Shown here piece by piece: positions 51,020 through 59,427 of a DNA stretch of 64,000 nt; position 1 is the first letter of the stretch, and each line of letters begins with the position of its first letter. The stretch spans positions 1-64,000 of the forward strand of contig JBNJFG010000002.1 in NCBI GenBank assembly GCA_051746665.1, in the 5' to 3' direction. The translations under genes and the position numbers were made by a program. This stretch comes from Halanaerobium sp051746665. Lineage in GTDB: Bacteria > Bacillota > Halanaerobiia > Halanaerobiales > Halanaerobiaceae. The notes beneath the pieces were generated by a model. It had not been told where the DNA came from. It worked only from the letters and a program-made list of their open reading frames with translations, and searched no databases.

Positions 51020-51784
51020 ATGGCCGGACATTCTAAGTGGGCTAATATAAAGCATAAAAAACAGAAAGAAGACAAAAGAAGGGGTAAGCTGTTTTCAAAG
51101 TTAAGTCGTAAAATAGCTGTAGCTGCTAGAGAAGGTGGCGGAGATCCTGAAATGAATTCAGATCTCAGAATGGCTATTCAGAAGGCAAAAGATAATAATA
51201 TGCCTAATGATAATATTGAAAGAGCAATAAAACGTGGAACAGGTAATTTAGAAGGGATGAGTTATGAATCCTTTGTTTACGAAGGATATGGTCCTGGTGG
51301 AGTTGCTTTATACCTTGATATCATGACTGATAATAGAAATAGAACTGCTTCGGAAGTACGCCACATTCTTGATAAAAATGGTGGTAATCTTGGTTCTAAT
51401 GGTTGTGTTGCCTGGATGTTTCAGCGTAAGGGAGAATTAGTAATTGATTTAAATGAATTTGAGGTTGGAGAAGAAGATCTCTTATTAGAAGCACTAGAAG
51501 CTGGTGCAGAAGATTTAGATTATGGAGATGAGGAAGCTATTATTTACACAGATCCATCTAATTATGAATCTGCACGAAAGGCTTTAGAAGAAGAGGGTTA
51601 TGAATTTGAATCTGCAGATCTTGCTATGATTCCTGATAATGTGGTTACTTTAGATAAAAGTGATGCAAAAAAAATGATGAGATTAATGGAACTGCTTGAA
51701 GATCATGATGATATTCAGGATGTTTATTCTAATTTTGATATTCCAGAAGATATTAGAGCTGAAATTGAAGCAGAAGAAGATTAG
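51020..51784 (+). CDS. yebC: YebC/PmpR-family protein (probable translation factor)
   Basis: A 254-residue protein starting MAGHSKWANIKHKKQKED with MPNDNIERAIKRGTG and YEGYGPGGVA, all signatures of the YebC family. Long described as a transcription regulator; recent work on homologues links it to relief of ribosome stalling at proline-rich stretches. AAGGAGGG precedes the ATG. It has its own promoter and terminator but keeps its common place before ruvC. Confidence 0.95.
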   Translation: MAGHSKWANIKHKKQKEDKRRGKLFSKLSRKIAVAAREGGGDPEMNSDLRMAIQKAKDNNMPNDNIERAIKRGTGNLEGMSYESFVYEGYGPGGVALYLDIMTDNRNRTASEVRHILDKNGGNLGSNGCVAWMFQRKGELVIDLNEFEVGEEDLLLEALEAGAEDLDYGDEEAIIYTDPSNYESARKALEEEGYEFESADLAMIPDNVVTLDKSDAKKMMRLMELLEDHDDIQDVYSNFDIPEDIRAEIEAEED

Positions 51785-51841
51785 TTTTATTTAATTTAAT
51801 TTTAATATTTTTGTTATATAATAGATTTAGATTTTAATAAG

Positions 51842-51872
51842 GGCACTGTTCAGCAGTGTCTTTATTTTTTTG
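51842..51872 (+). terminator. Terminator after yebC
   Basis: GGCACTG pairs with CAGTGTC (one G-U) around TTCAG, followed by TTTATTTTTTT. Confidence 0.8.
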
Positions 51873-51893
51873 TTTTAATAACTTAAGTTTATA

Positions 51894-51902
51894 TGATATA
51901 AT
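51894..51902 (+). promoter_or_regulatory. Extended -10 promoter of the ruvCAB operon
   Basis: TGATATAAT: a consensus TATAAT at 51897-51902 preceded by TG. No good -35 is seen at the right distance (TTTAAT at 51874-51879), as is common for extended -10 promoters. The same TATGATATAAT string occurs in the phoH promoter. Confidence 0.6.
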
Positions 51903-51936
51903 TATTTCAAACATTAGTTTGAATGGGGTGTGGGAT

Positions 51937-52434
51937 TTGCGAATTTTAGGAATTGATCCAGGGCTTGCTACAATTGGTTATGCACTGTTAGATAAAGAAA
52001 CAAATCATTTTGAAGTTTTAGAATATGGAGTTATTAAGACTTCAGCTGATAAAGATGATATCGAAAGATTAGAAATCATTCACAGAAATATAGAAGCATT
52101 GATCAAAGAATTCGAACCAGAACAGATGGCAGTAGAAGAACTGTTTTTTAATAAAAATGTTAAAACTGCAATCTCTGTGGGACAAGCTAGAGGGGTAATT
52201 TTACTGGCTGGTTCGCAGGCTGGTTTAAAAGTTGCAGAATATACTCCACTGCAGATAAAACAGGCAGTAGTAGGTTATGGAAGAGCTGATAAAATGCAGG
52301 TGCAGCAGATGGTTAAATCATTATTGAATTTATCTGAAATTCCAAGACCAGATGATGCAGCTGATGCTTTAGCTATTTCAATCTGTCATGGTCATGTTTA
52401 TAGTGCTCATTCTGGATGGGAGGAAAGATTATGA
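51937..52434 (+). CDS. ruvC: Holliday junction endonuclease RuvC
   Basis: A 165-residue resolvase with the acidic active site: D7 in ILGIDPG, Glu in AVEELFF, and Asp residues in RPDDAADALA near the C-terminus. It cleaves Holliday junctions with RuvAB. TTG 51937 is chosen because GGGGTG lies about 6 bases upstream and the product then starts as in the family; a longer frame would begin inside the terminator. Its TGA overlaps the ruvA ATG. Confidence 0.95.
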   Translation: MRILGIDPGLATIGYALLDKETNHFEVLEYGVIKTSADKDDIERLEIIHRNIEALIKEFEPEQMAVEELFFNKNVKTAISVGQARGVILLAGSQAGLKVAEYTPLQIKQAVVGYGRADKMQVQQMVKSLLNLSEIPRPDDAADALAISICHGHVYSAHSGWEERL

Positions 52435-53036
52435 TTGGCTATTTAGAAGGAGAAGTAATAGATGCTGAAATTAATAAGATGATTTTAGAAATCAACGGAG
52501 TTGGCTATGAATTAGAACTTGCAGGTTTTAAAAGTCAACCTCACGTTGGTGAAGAAATAGAAGTTTTTACATATACTTATGTCCGGGAGGATGCTTTAAA
52601 ATTATTTGCTTTCCCAGAAAAAATGGGTAAAGAGTTATTTGAAATATTAATAACAGTTAATGGAATTGGACCTAGTGCTGGTTTAAATATTTTAAATACG
52701 ATGCCTGCTTCTAGATTTGTATCTGCAATTATGCAGAAAAATGAAGATGTTTTAAAAGAAATATCGGGTATTGGGCCTAAAACTGCTCAAAGGTTGATTT
52801 TGGAACTCCAGAACAAACTGGAAGAATTCGCCTATCTGCAGAGTGATAATGATAAATTTAGTGCTGCTGGGGCTGCAGCTGATGAAGATCGTCAGGATGT
52901 AGTGGATGCTCTTACTGCTTTAGGTTATAAAATTTCTGAAATTAATAGAGCTTTAAGAGAAGTTGAGTTTGAAAATGATATTAATGTTTCAGAAAAAATT
53001 AGATTAGTTTTGAATCAACTTGGTAAGGAGAGATAA
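52431..53036 (+). CDS. ruvA: Holliday junction branch migration protein RuvA
   Basis: A 201-residue junction-binding protein: N-terminal OB fold (MIGYLEGEVI), helix-hairpin-helix motifs (LITVNGIGPSAGLNIL and ISGIGPKTAQRLI) and a C-terminal RuvB-binding helix bundle. GGGAGGAAAG inside ruvC precedes the ATG. ruvB starts 2 bases after its stop. Confidence 0.95.
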   Translation: MIGYLEGEVIDAEINKMILEINGVGYELELAGFKSQPHVGEEIEVFTYTYVREDALKLFAFPEKMGKELFEILITVNGIGPSAGLNILNTMPASRFVSAIMQKNEDVLKEISGIGPKTAQRLILELQNKLEEFAYLQSDNDKFSAAGAAADEDRQDVVDALTALGYKISEINRALREVEFENDINVSEKIRLVLNQLGKER

Positions 53037-53038
53037 TA

Positions 53039-54049
53039 ATGGAAAATGAAAGACGAGTTGTTTCTCCCAAAAAGAAAAAAGATGATAAAACTGTTGATAG
53101 AGGTTTAAGACCTTTAAATTTAGGTGAATATGTGGGTCAGAGTAAAACAAAAGAAAAATTGAAGATCTTTATTCAGGCAGCCCGTGATAGAAAAGAAGCC
53201 TTAGATCATGTCATGTTATATGGTCCTCCTGGTTTAGGGAAAACTACTCTTGCAAATATTATAGCAAATGAGTTACAAGTTAATATTCATCAAACTTCTG
53301 GGCCAGCAATTGAAAGACCAGGAGATTTAGCTTCTATTTTAACTAATTTACAGCCAAGTGATGTTTTATTTATAGATGAAATTCATCGTTTAAATAAAAT
53401 GGTTGAAGAAATTTTATATCCTGCTATGGAAGATTATTGTCTAGATATAATAATTGGTAAAGGTCCAAGTGCACGCTCAGTTAGGCTTGATCTTGCTCCA
53501 TTTACTCTGGTAGGTGCAACAACAAAAGCTGGTAGACTTAGTTCCCCTTTAAGAGATAGATTTGGAGTTATTAATAGATTGGAATTTTATAATCAGGAAG
53601 AACTTCAGGAAATAGTTAGCCGCTCTGCTGACATATTAGATGTTGATATAGTAAATCATGGAGCTTTAGAAATTGCACGTCGCTCACGTGGAACTCCTCG
53701 AATTGCTAATCGCCTCTTAAAAAGAGTAAGAGACTTTGCAGAAGTGAAAGCAGATGGTATAATTAACAGGGAAGTTGTAGATTCTGCCTTAAAATTGCTG
53801 GAAATTGATGAGCTTGGTCTTGATCGAATTGATCATAAATTATTAAAAACTATTATGCTTAAATTTAGAGGTGGCCCAGTTGGATTGAATACTTTAGCGG
53901 CCGCTATCAGTGAAGAAACAGAAACAATAGAAGATGTATATGAGCCTTATTTGCTGCAGCTTGGATTTTTAGAAAGAACGCCAAGAGGAAGAATTGCAAC
54001 TGCAAAGGCCTATCAACATTTAAATATTAAAGAAAAAGTAGAAGAATAA
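53039..54049 (+). CDS. ruvB: Holliday junction branch migration helicase RuvB
   Basis: A 336-residue AAA+ motor with Walker A GPPGLGKTT, Walker B LFIDEIHRL, sensor GATTKAG and arginine finger region RDRFGV; a winged-helix C-terminus ends with RTPRGR. It drives branch migration with RuvA. The start at 53039 is supported by AAGGAGAG. The ruvB-queA-tgt order is typical for the phylum. Confidence 0.96.
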   Translation: MENERRVVSPKKKKDDKTVDRGLRPLNLGEYVGQSKTKEKLKIFIQAARDRKEALDHVMLYGPPGLGKTTLANIIANELQVNIHQTSGPAIERPGDLASILTNLQPSDVLFIDEIHRLNKMVEEILYPAMEDYCLDIIIGKGPSARSVRLDLAPFTLVGATTKAGRLSSPLRDRFGVINRLEFYNQEELQEIVSRSADILDVDIVNHGALEIARRSRGTPRIANRLLKRVRDFAEVKADGIINREVVDSALKLLEIDELGLDRIDHKLLKTIMLKFRGGPVGLNTLAAAISEETETIEDVYEPYLLQLGFLERTPRGRIATAKAYQHLNIKEKVEE

Positions 54050-54089
54050 AATATTGGATAATGCAGATGTTTTTGGAGGTTATTTTTAA

Positions 54090-55133
54090 ATGAAAGTAGA
54101 AGAATTTGATTATCATCTTCCGGAAGAATTAATTGCTCAAAAACCACTTCCTAAAAGAGATGAATCAAGATTAATGGTCTTGAATCCACAGGCAAATAAA
54201 ATTGAAGAGAATGTTTTTAAAAATTTAAAAGAATATTTAGATCCTGGCGATATGATTATTATGAACAACAGCAGAGTTATACCAGCAAGACTATATGGAG
54301 CTAAAATTCCAACAGGTACAGAAATTGAACTCTTATTATTAAATGAATTGGCTGAGGGACGATGGGAAGTTTTAGTAAGACCTGGTCGTAGAGCCAAAAA
54401 GGGTGTAAAAATCAATTTTGAAGATATCTTGGAAGCAGAAGTTGTAGAATATACAGATTTTGGAGGTAGAATTGTTGAATTTAGCTGGGATAAAAATAAT
54501 TATGATTTTGAGGAAATTTTAAATCAGCTGGGTGAGATGCCATTACCCCCTTATATTAACGAAAAATTAGATGACCCTGAGCGTTATCAGACAGTCTACA
54601 GCAAAAAGAAAGGTTCTGCAGCTGCTCCAACAGCAGGATTGCATTTTACTGATCGTCTTTTAGCAGAATTAAAGGAATATGGTATTATTTTAGACTATAT
54701 TACACTTCATGTGGGACTGGGAACCTTTAGACCTGTCAAAAGTGAAGATATAGAAGATCATAAAATGCATGAGGAATATGCAGAAATTTCTGCTGCCACA
54801 GTCGAAAAGATTAAAGAAGTTAAAGCAAATGGTAATAAAGTAGTTGCAGTTGGGACAACAGTTACTCGAACTTTAGAATCTGCTGCTCAGGAGGGTGAAT
54901 TAAGAGAATATAAAGGTTGGACTGATATTTTCATTTACCCAGGTTATGAATTTAAAGTTATTGATTCTTTAATTACTAATTTTCATTTACCTAAATCCAC
55001 ACTTTTAATGCTTGTTTCGGCTCTAGTTGGTAAGGAATTTGTCTTAAATGCCTATCAAAAAGCTGTAGAAGAGGAATATAGATTTTTCAGTCTGGGAGAT
55101 GCAATGTTTATTTTAAATAGGAAGGAAGATTAA
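54090..55133 (+). CDS. queA: S-adenosylmethionine:tRNA ribosyltransferase-isomerase
   Basis: A 347-residue enzyme converting preQ1 in tRNA to epoxyqueuosine using the ribosyl part of SAM. It begins VEEFDYHLPEELIAQ and contains YQTVYSKKKGSAAAPTAGLHF and LHVGLGTFRPV signatures. TTGGAGG precedes the ATG. The next gene, tgt, inserts preQ1 first; the two act in sequence. Confidence 0.96.
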   Translation: MKVEEFDYHLPEELIAQKPLPKRDESRLMVLNPQANKIEENVFKNLKEYLDPGDMIIMNNSRVIPARLYGAKIPTGTEIELLLLNELAEGRWEVLVRPGRRAKKGVKINFEDILEAEVVEYTDFGGRIVEFSWDKNNYDFEEILNQLGEMPLPPYINEKLDDPERYQTVYSKKKGSAAAPTAGLHFTDRLLAELKEYGIILDYITLHVGLGTFRPVKSEDIEDHKMHEEYAEISAATVEKIKEVKANGNKVVAVGTTVTRTLESAAQEGELREYKGWTDIFIYPGYEFKVIDSLITNFHLPKSTLLMLVSALVGKEFVLNAYQKAVEEEYRFFSLGDAMFILNRKED

Positions 55134-55135
55134 TT

Positions 55136-56248
55136 TTGTTTGATTTCAAATTATTTAAAGAAAACAAGAAATCTAAAGCGCGCTTGGGTGAAATAACTAC
55201 AGATCATGGGAAAATTCAAACACCAATCTTCATGCCTGTAGGGACTCAAGCAACTGTAAAAGCAATGTCATCGAGAGAATTAAAGGAGATTGGTTCTCAA
55301 ATAATTTTGGGTAATACTTATCATCTTTATTTAAGACCAGGTGATGAATTAATTGCCAGGGCTGGAGGTTTACATCAGTTTATGAACTGGGACCGACCTA
55401 TTTTAACTGATAGTGGAGGTTTTCAGGTTTTTTCTCTGGCCGATTTAAGAGAAATAGAAGAAGAAGGAGTTTATTTTCAATCACATTTAGACGGCTCCAA
55501 GCATTTTATTTCTCCAGAAAAGTCAATGCAGATCCAGAAAAATTTAGGGTCTGATATTGTAATGGCTTTTGATGAATGTCCACCATACCCGGCTGAAAAA
55601 GAATATGTAGAAAATTCTTTAAATAGGACTCTGCGCTGGGCAGAAAGATGTAAAAAAGAAATGGAAGGTGCAGAAGGCCAGTCTTTATTTGGTATTATTC
55701 AGGGTGGTGTTTATCCAGAACTTAGAAAACAGAGTGTAGAAGAAACAACAAAACTTGATTTTCCTGGTTATTCAATTGGGGGATTGAGTGTTGGCGAGTC
55801 CAAAGATGAGATGTATAAAATGTTAGATTATACAACTCCGTTAATGCCCAAAGATAAACCACGATATTTAATGGGAGTTGGGACTCCTGAAGATTTAATT
55901 GAAGGTATCTATCATGGAATTGATATGTTTGATTGTGTAATGCCAACTAGAATTGCTCGACACGGTCAAATATTTACTCATTCAGGCAGAAAAACAATAA
56001 GAAATGCAACCTATAAAGAAGATTTTAATCCTTTAGATTCAAAATGTGACTGTCATGTCTGCCAAAATTATAGTCGGGGATATGTAAGACATTTAATCAA
56101 AAGAAATGAAATTTTAGGAGTAAGATTAACCACTTATCATAATTTATACTTTATGTTAAAACTTTCAGAAGAAATAAGAGAAGCAATTAGAAATGATAAC
56201 TTCATTAATTTTAGAGAAGAATTTTATGAGAAATATAAATTAAAATAA
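55136..56248 (+). CDS. tgt: tRNA-guanine transglycosylase
   Basis: A 370-residue enzyme that exchanges G34 for preQ1 in GUN-anticodon tRNAs. The catalytic and substrate regions DSGGFQVFS and MAFDECPP, and GGLSVGE, are present. The zinc site is CDCHVC with a later His. The start is TTG 55136, 2 bases after the queA stop, with GGAAGG upstream. No preQ1 biosynthesis genes are in this window. Confidence 0.96.
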   Translation: MFDFKLFKENKKSKARLGEITTDHGKIQTPIFMPVGTQATVKAMSSRELKEIGSQIILGNTYHLYLRPGDELIARAGGLHQFMNWDRPILTDSGGFQVFSLADLREIEEEGVYFQSHLDGSKHFISPEKSMQIQKNLGSDIVMAFDECPPYPAEKEYVENSLNRTLRWAERCKKEMEGAEGQSLFGIIQGGVYPELRKQSVEETTKLDFPGYSIGGLSVGESKDEMYKMLDYTTPLMPKDKPRYLMGVGTPEDLIEGIYHGIDMFDCVMPTRIARHGQIFTHSGRKTIRNATYKEDFNPLDSKCDCHVCQNYSRGYVRHLIKRNEILGVRLTTYHNLYFMLKLSEEIREAIRNDNFINFREEFYEKYKLK

Positions 56249-56355
56249 AAGATTTTAAATATTTTTTTAAAATAATATTTCTATTTTAGCAGGAATATCA
56301 TATTTATTGTTGAAATAGTTATGAGAGAAAAAACTTAATTAGGAGAGGATAGTAA

Positions 56356-56667
56356 ATGGAATATTTATACGCAATTTTACCATGGGTCGTAATTTTTGGT
56401 ATTTTTTGGTTCTTTTTAATCAGACCACAGCAAAAGCAGAAAAAAGAACATCAGAATATGTTAAATAATCTGAGTATTGGTGATAAGATAGTCACAATTG
56501 GTGGTATTAAAGGCAAAATTATAAAAATCAATGACAATAATATTAGAGTAAGAGTTTCTTCAAATGTTGATATTGATTTTATAAAAAATGCTGTTTCCAA
56601 AGTAGAAGAAAAAAACAGCAGTAGTAAAAAAGAAGAAATCACCGAAAAAAAAGAGAATGATAAATAA
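56356..56667 (+). CDS. yajC: Preprotein translocase subunit YajC
   Basis: A 103-residue inner-membrane protein with one N-terminal membrane helix (about 5-22), then RPQQKQKKEHQ and the soluble LSIGDKIVTIGGIKGKI domain. It associates with SecDF. AGGAGAGG precedes the ATG. It lies upstream of lepB and secDF in the same direction. Confidence 0.94.
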   Translation: MEYLYAILPWVVIFGIFWFFLIRPQQKQKKEHQNMLNNLSIGDKIVTIGGIKGKIIKINDNNIRVRVSSNVDIDFIKNAVSKVEEKNSSSKKEEITEKKENDK

Positions 56668-56700
56668 TAATTGATTTAGTTAGGAACTGGGGGGAATAAT

Positions 56701-57246
56701 TTGAAAAGTGCAGTTAAAGAGTTTTTGCAATCACTAGTAATAGCCGGTATTTTGGCCTTCTTTATTATTACATTTGTTGCCCAGTCATTTGTAGTAGATG
56801 GAAGGTCCATGGCTAATACTCTTCAGGATGGTGAGAGGTTATTTGTTAATAAATTTATTTACAGATTTCATCCACCTGAAAGAGGAGATATAGTAGTTTT
56901 TACTCCAAAAGGATCACCGGGTCAAAAATACATTAAAAGAGTAGTTGGTAAACCGGGTGATACCGTTTATATAAAAGATGGTACTACTTATGTTAATGGT
57001 GAAGCCTTAGAAGAAAATTATTTACCAGAAAAAATGATTGGGGATTTTGGTCCTTACGAAATACCGGAAAAAAGTGTTTTTGTATTAGGTGACAACAGAA
57101 ATCATAGTGCTGATAGTAGATTTGGCAGTATTGTGGGTTTCGTAGAATATGATGATATTTCAGGCAAAGCTTTCTGGGTTTACTGGCCTTTGACTGAAAT
57201 GAGAGTAATAGATCATCAAGAATACAACTTATCATTTGAAAATTAA
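56701..57246 (+). CDS. lepB: Signal peptidase I
   Basis: A 181-residue type I signal peptidase with one N-terminal membrane helix (about 10-28). The catalytic dyad is S36 (GRSMANTL) and K79 (KYIKRVVGKPGD); GDNRNHSADSR is box E. It removes signal peptides outside the membrane. TTG start with a GGGGGG-like site just upstream. It is placed between yajC and secD, which ties processing to export. Called lepB by function; Firmicutes also use sip names. Confidence 0.94.
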   Translation: MKSAVKEFLQSLVIAGILAFFIITFVAQSFVVDGRSMANTLQDGERLFVNKFIYRFHPPERGDIVVFTPKGSPGQKYIKRVVGKPGDTVYIKDGTTYVNGEALEENYLPEKMIGDFGPYEIPEKSVFVLGDNRNHSADSRFGSIVGFVEYDDISGKAFWVYWPLTEMRVIDHQEYNLSFEN

Positions 57247-57275
57247 TTGTTTATTGTTAGGAGGACATTTACTTA

Positions 57276-58484
57276 ATGAGGTATAAACAAAAAAGAAGAA
57301 TTAAATTAATTATTATTTTAGCTATAATGGCCTTTGCTGCATTTCTGTATTTTCAGCATGGGATTAATTTAGGACTTGATTTACAGGGGGGAGCCCACAT
57401 AGTTTTACAGGCTCAACCAACAGAAGAAAGAGAAATAAACGATACGGTTATGTCAGGGATTCAAAGTGTGATTGAACGTCGAGTTAACCAGTTGGGTTTA
57501 AGTGAGCCCTTAATTCAGCGAGAGGGAAGTGACAGGATTATTGTAGAACTGCCAGCTGTTGATAGTCCAAACGAGGCTATTAATACAATTGGACGGACTG
57601 CAATGTTGACTTTCCAAAATTCTGCTGGAGAAGTATTGATGACTGGAGAAGCGGTTAAAGATGCGAGAGCAGATCACGATCAGTATGGAAGACCTGTTAT
57701 TGCTTTTACTCTAAATAATGAAGGTTCAACCCAATTTGCAAATATAACCAGACAATATATTGGGAAAAAGATTGGTATTTATTTAGATGATGAGAGGTTG
57801 ACTAATCCAACAGTTCAAGCTGTAATTGAAGAGAGAGGTCAAATCACAGGTTATGATAGTATTCAAGCTGCTGAAGAAGATGCAATTCTGATTAGAGAGG
57901 GTGCTCTTCCAGTACCTGTAGAAGTAATTGAAACAAGAACAGTTGGACCTACTCTTGGCGCAATTTCAATTCAAAAGAGTATTAGAGCAGGCTTGATTGG
58001 TTTACTTTTAGTTGCTATTTATATGGTATTTTATTACAGATTCCCAGGTGTATTAGCCGCTGTTATTCTAGCGATTTATGGTTTGATTTTAATGGGAACT
58101 ATGGCTGGTCTGCAGGCGACTTTAACCTTACCTGGTATTGCTGGTTTAATACTTTCTATAGGTATGGCAGTTGATGCGAATATTATCATTTTTGAGAGAA
58201 TTAAAGATGAACTTAAGTCTGGAAAAACACTCAGAGCAGCAATTGATTCTGGTTTTAAGAGAGCATATACAACTATCATTGATGCTAATGTAACTACTAT
58301 TATGACAGCTCTTATTCTGGCCTATTTTACTAGTGGTACAGTAAGAGGTTTTGCTGTAACACTCGGTATAGGTATTATTGTCAGTATGTTTACTGCCTTC
58401 TTTGTAACAAGAAATGTAATTGACATTTTTGCAGGTAGTAAATTATTACGCGAAAATAAATCTTTCGGGGTCAGAAAGGGGTAA
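57276..58484 (+). CDS. secD: Protein translocase subunit SecD
   Basis: A 402-residue membrane protein: one N-terminal helix, the periplasmic P1 region beginning GINLGLDLQGGAHIVLQ, and five C-terminal membrane segments with GMAVDANIIIFERIKDE. SecDF uses the ion gradient to pull proteins from SecYEG. AGGAGG precedes the ATG. It is smaller than proteobacterial SecD, as usual in Firmicutes. secF follows after 4 bases as a separate gene, unlike the fused SecDF of Bacillus. Confidence 0.95.
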   Translation: MRYKQKRRIKLIIILAIMAFAAFLYFQHGINLGLDLQGGAHIVLQAQPTEEREINDTVMSGIQSVIERRVNQLGLSEPLIQREGSDRIIVELPAVDSPNEAINTIGRTAMLTFQNSAGEVLMTGEAVKDARADHDQYGRPVIAFTLNNEGSTQFANITRQYIGKKIGIYLDDERLTNPTVQAVIEERGQITGYDSIQAAEEDAILIREGALPVPVEVIETRTVGPTLGAISIQKSIRAGLIGLLLVAIYMVFYYRFPGVLAAVILAIYGLILMGTMAGLQATLTLPGIAGLILSIGMAVDANIIIFERIKDELKSGKTLRAAIDSGFKRAYTTIIDANVTTIMTALILAYFTSGTVRGFAVTLGIGIIVSMFTAFFVTRNVIDIFAGSKLLRENKSFGVRKG

Positions 58485-58488
58485 TAAA

Positions 58489-59349
58489 GTGGATATTTTA
58501 GGAAAGAGAAAAATATGGTATACAGTTTCAATTGTAGTAATTTTAATTGGCTTAGCATTTTTAATGATAAATGGTTTAAACTTAGGTATTGATTTTAATG
58601 GTGGAACACTGATGGAATTTGGTGTTGAAGATGATATTACTACTGAAGAAATAAGAACTGTTTTAGAAAGAATTGAAATAGCTGAAGACAGTAAAATACA
58701 GCATTCTGAAGGTTCGGGTGAAAATGGTATAATCATTAGAGCTAAAACTTTAGAATCTGAGCAAATAGTAGCAATTGATAAGGCAATTAAGGCTGAATTT
58801 AATTCTGCTGAAATGCTTAGAACAGAAATGGTTGGGCCTACTATCGGTAGAGAATTGAGAATAAATGCTTTATTGGCTTTGATCGCTGCTTCAATTGCGA
58901 TAGTTGCTTATATTAGTTTCCGATTTGAATTTAGATTTGCGGCAGTATCTATAATTACTTTAATGCATGATGTTTTAATTACTCTAGGAATATTTGCTAT
59001 TTTAGGGCGAGAAGTAAATACTCCTTTTGTAGCAGCACTATTAACCATAGTTGGTTATTCTATTAATGATACAATTGTTATTTTTGATAGAATTAGAGAA
59101 AACATGAAGCTGATGCATAAAGTTCCATTTATTGAGCAGGCAAATACAGCTGTTGTTGATACACTGCCAAGATCTATTAATACTTCAATAACTACTTTAA
59201 TAACTATCTTAGCTATTTATTTCTTTGGAGGAGCTTCTATCCAAACATTTATGTTAGCTCTGTTTATTGGTATGTTTGCTGGTACATATTCTTCGATTTT
59301 TGTAGCCAGTCCTTTATTAGTTACCTGGCAGGAAAAAATCAGCAGATAA
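58489..59349 (+). CDS. secF: Protein translocase subunit SecF
   Basis: A 286-residue partner of SecD: N-terminal helix, GLNLGIDFNGGTLMEF, and a membrane region with VGYSINDTIVIFDRIRE. GTG 58489 follows AAAGGGG (58475-58481) inside the end of secD; a longer frame beginning within secD is not real. A strong terminator follows. Confidence 0.95.
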   Translation: MDILGKRKIWYTVSIVVILIGLAFLMINGLNLGIDFNGGTLMEFGVEDDITTEEIRTVLERIEIAEDSKIQHSEGSGENGIIIRAKTLESEQIVAIDKAIKAEFNSAEMLRTEMVGPTIGRELRINALLALIAASIAIVAYISFRFEFRFAAVSIITLMHDVLITLGIFAILGREVNTPFVAALLTIVGYSINDTIVIFDRIRENMKLMHKVPFIEQANTAVVDTLPRSINTSITTLITILAIYFFGGASIQTFMLALFIGMFAGTYSSIFVASPLLVTWQEKISR

Positions 59350-59373
59350 TCATTGGAAAATACTTTAGACTAT

Positions 59374-59403
59374 AAACCCCTCCTTTAGCTTGGAGGGGTT
59401 TCT
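59374..59403 (+). terminator. Terminator after secF
   Basis: AAACCCCTCC (59374-59383) pairs perfectly over 10 bp with GGAGGGGTTT (59392-59401) around an 8-base loop. The T-run is short (TTTCTATCTTT). Confidence 0.8.
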
Positions 59404-59427
59404 ATCTTTAAAAAAGGCTGTGGTAAA

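Noticed and set aside
54050..54089. Possible preQ1 riboswitch before queA-tgt
   Set aside because: The gap after ruvB is only 40 bases and has no pseudoknot-like pairing; preQ1 switches normally control synthesis or transport genes.
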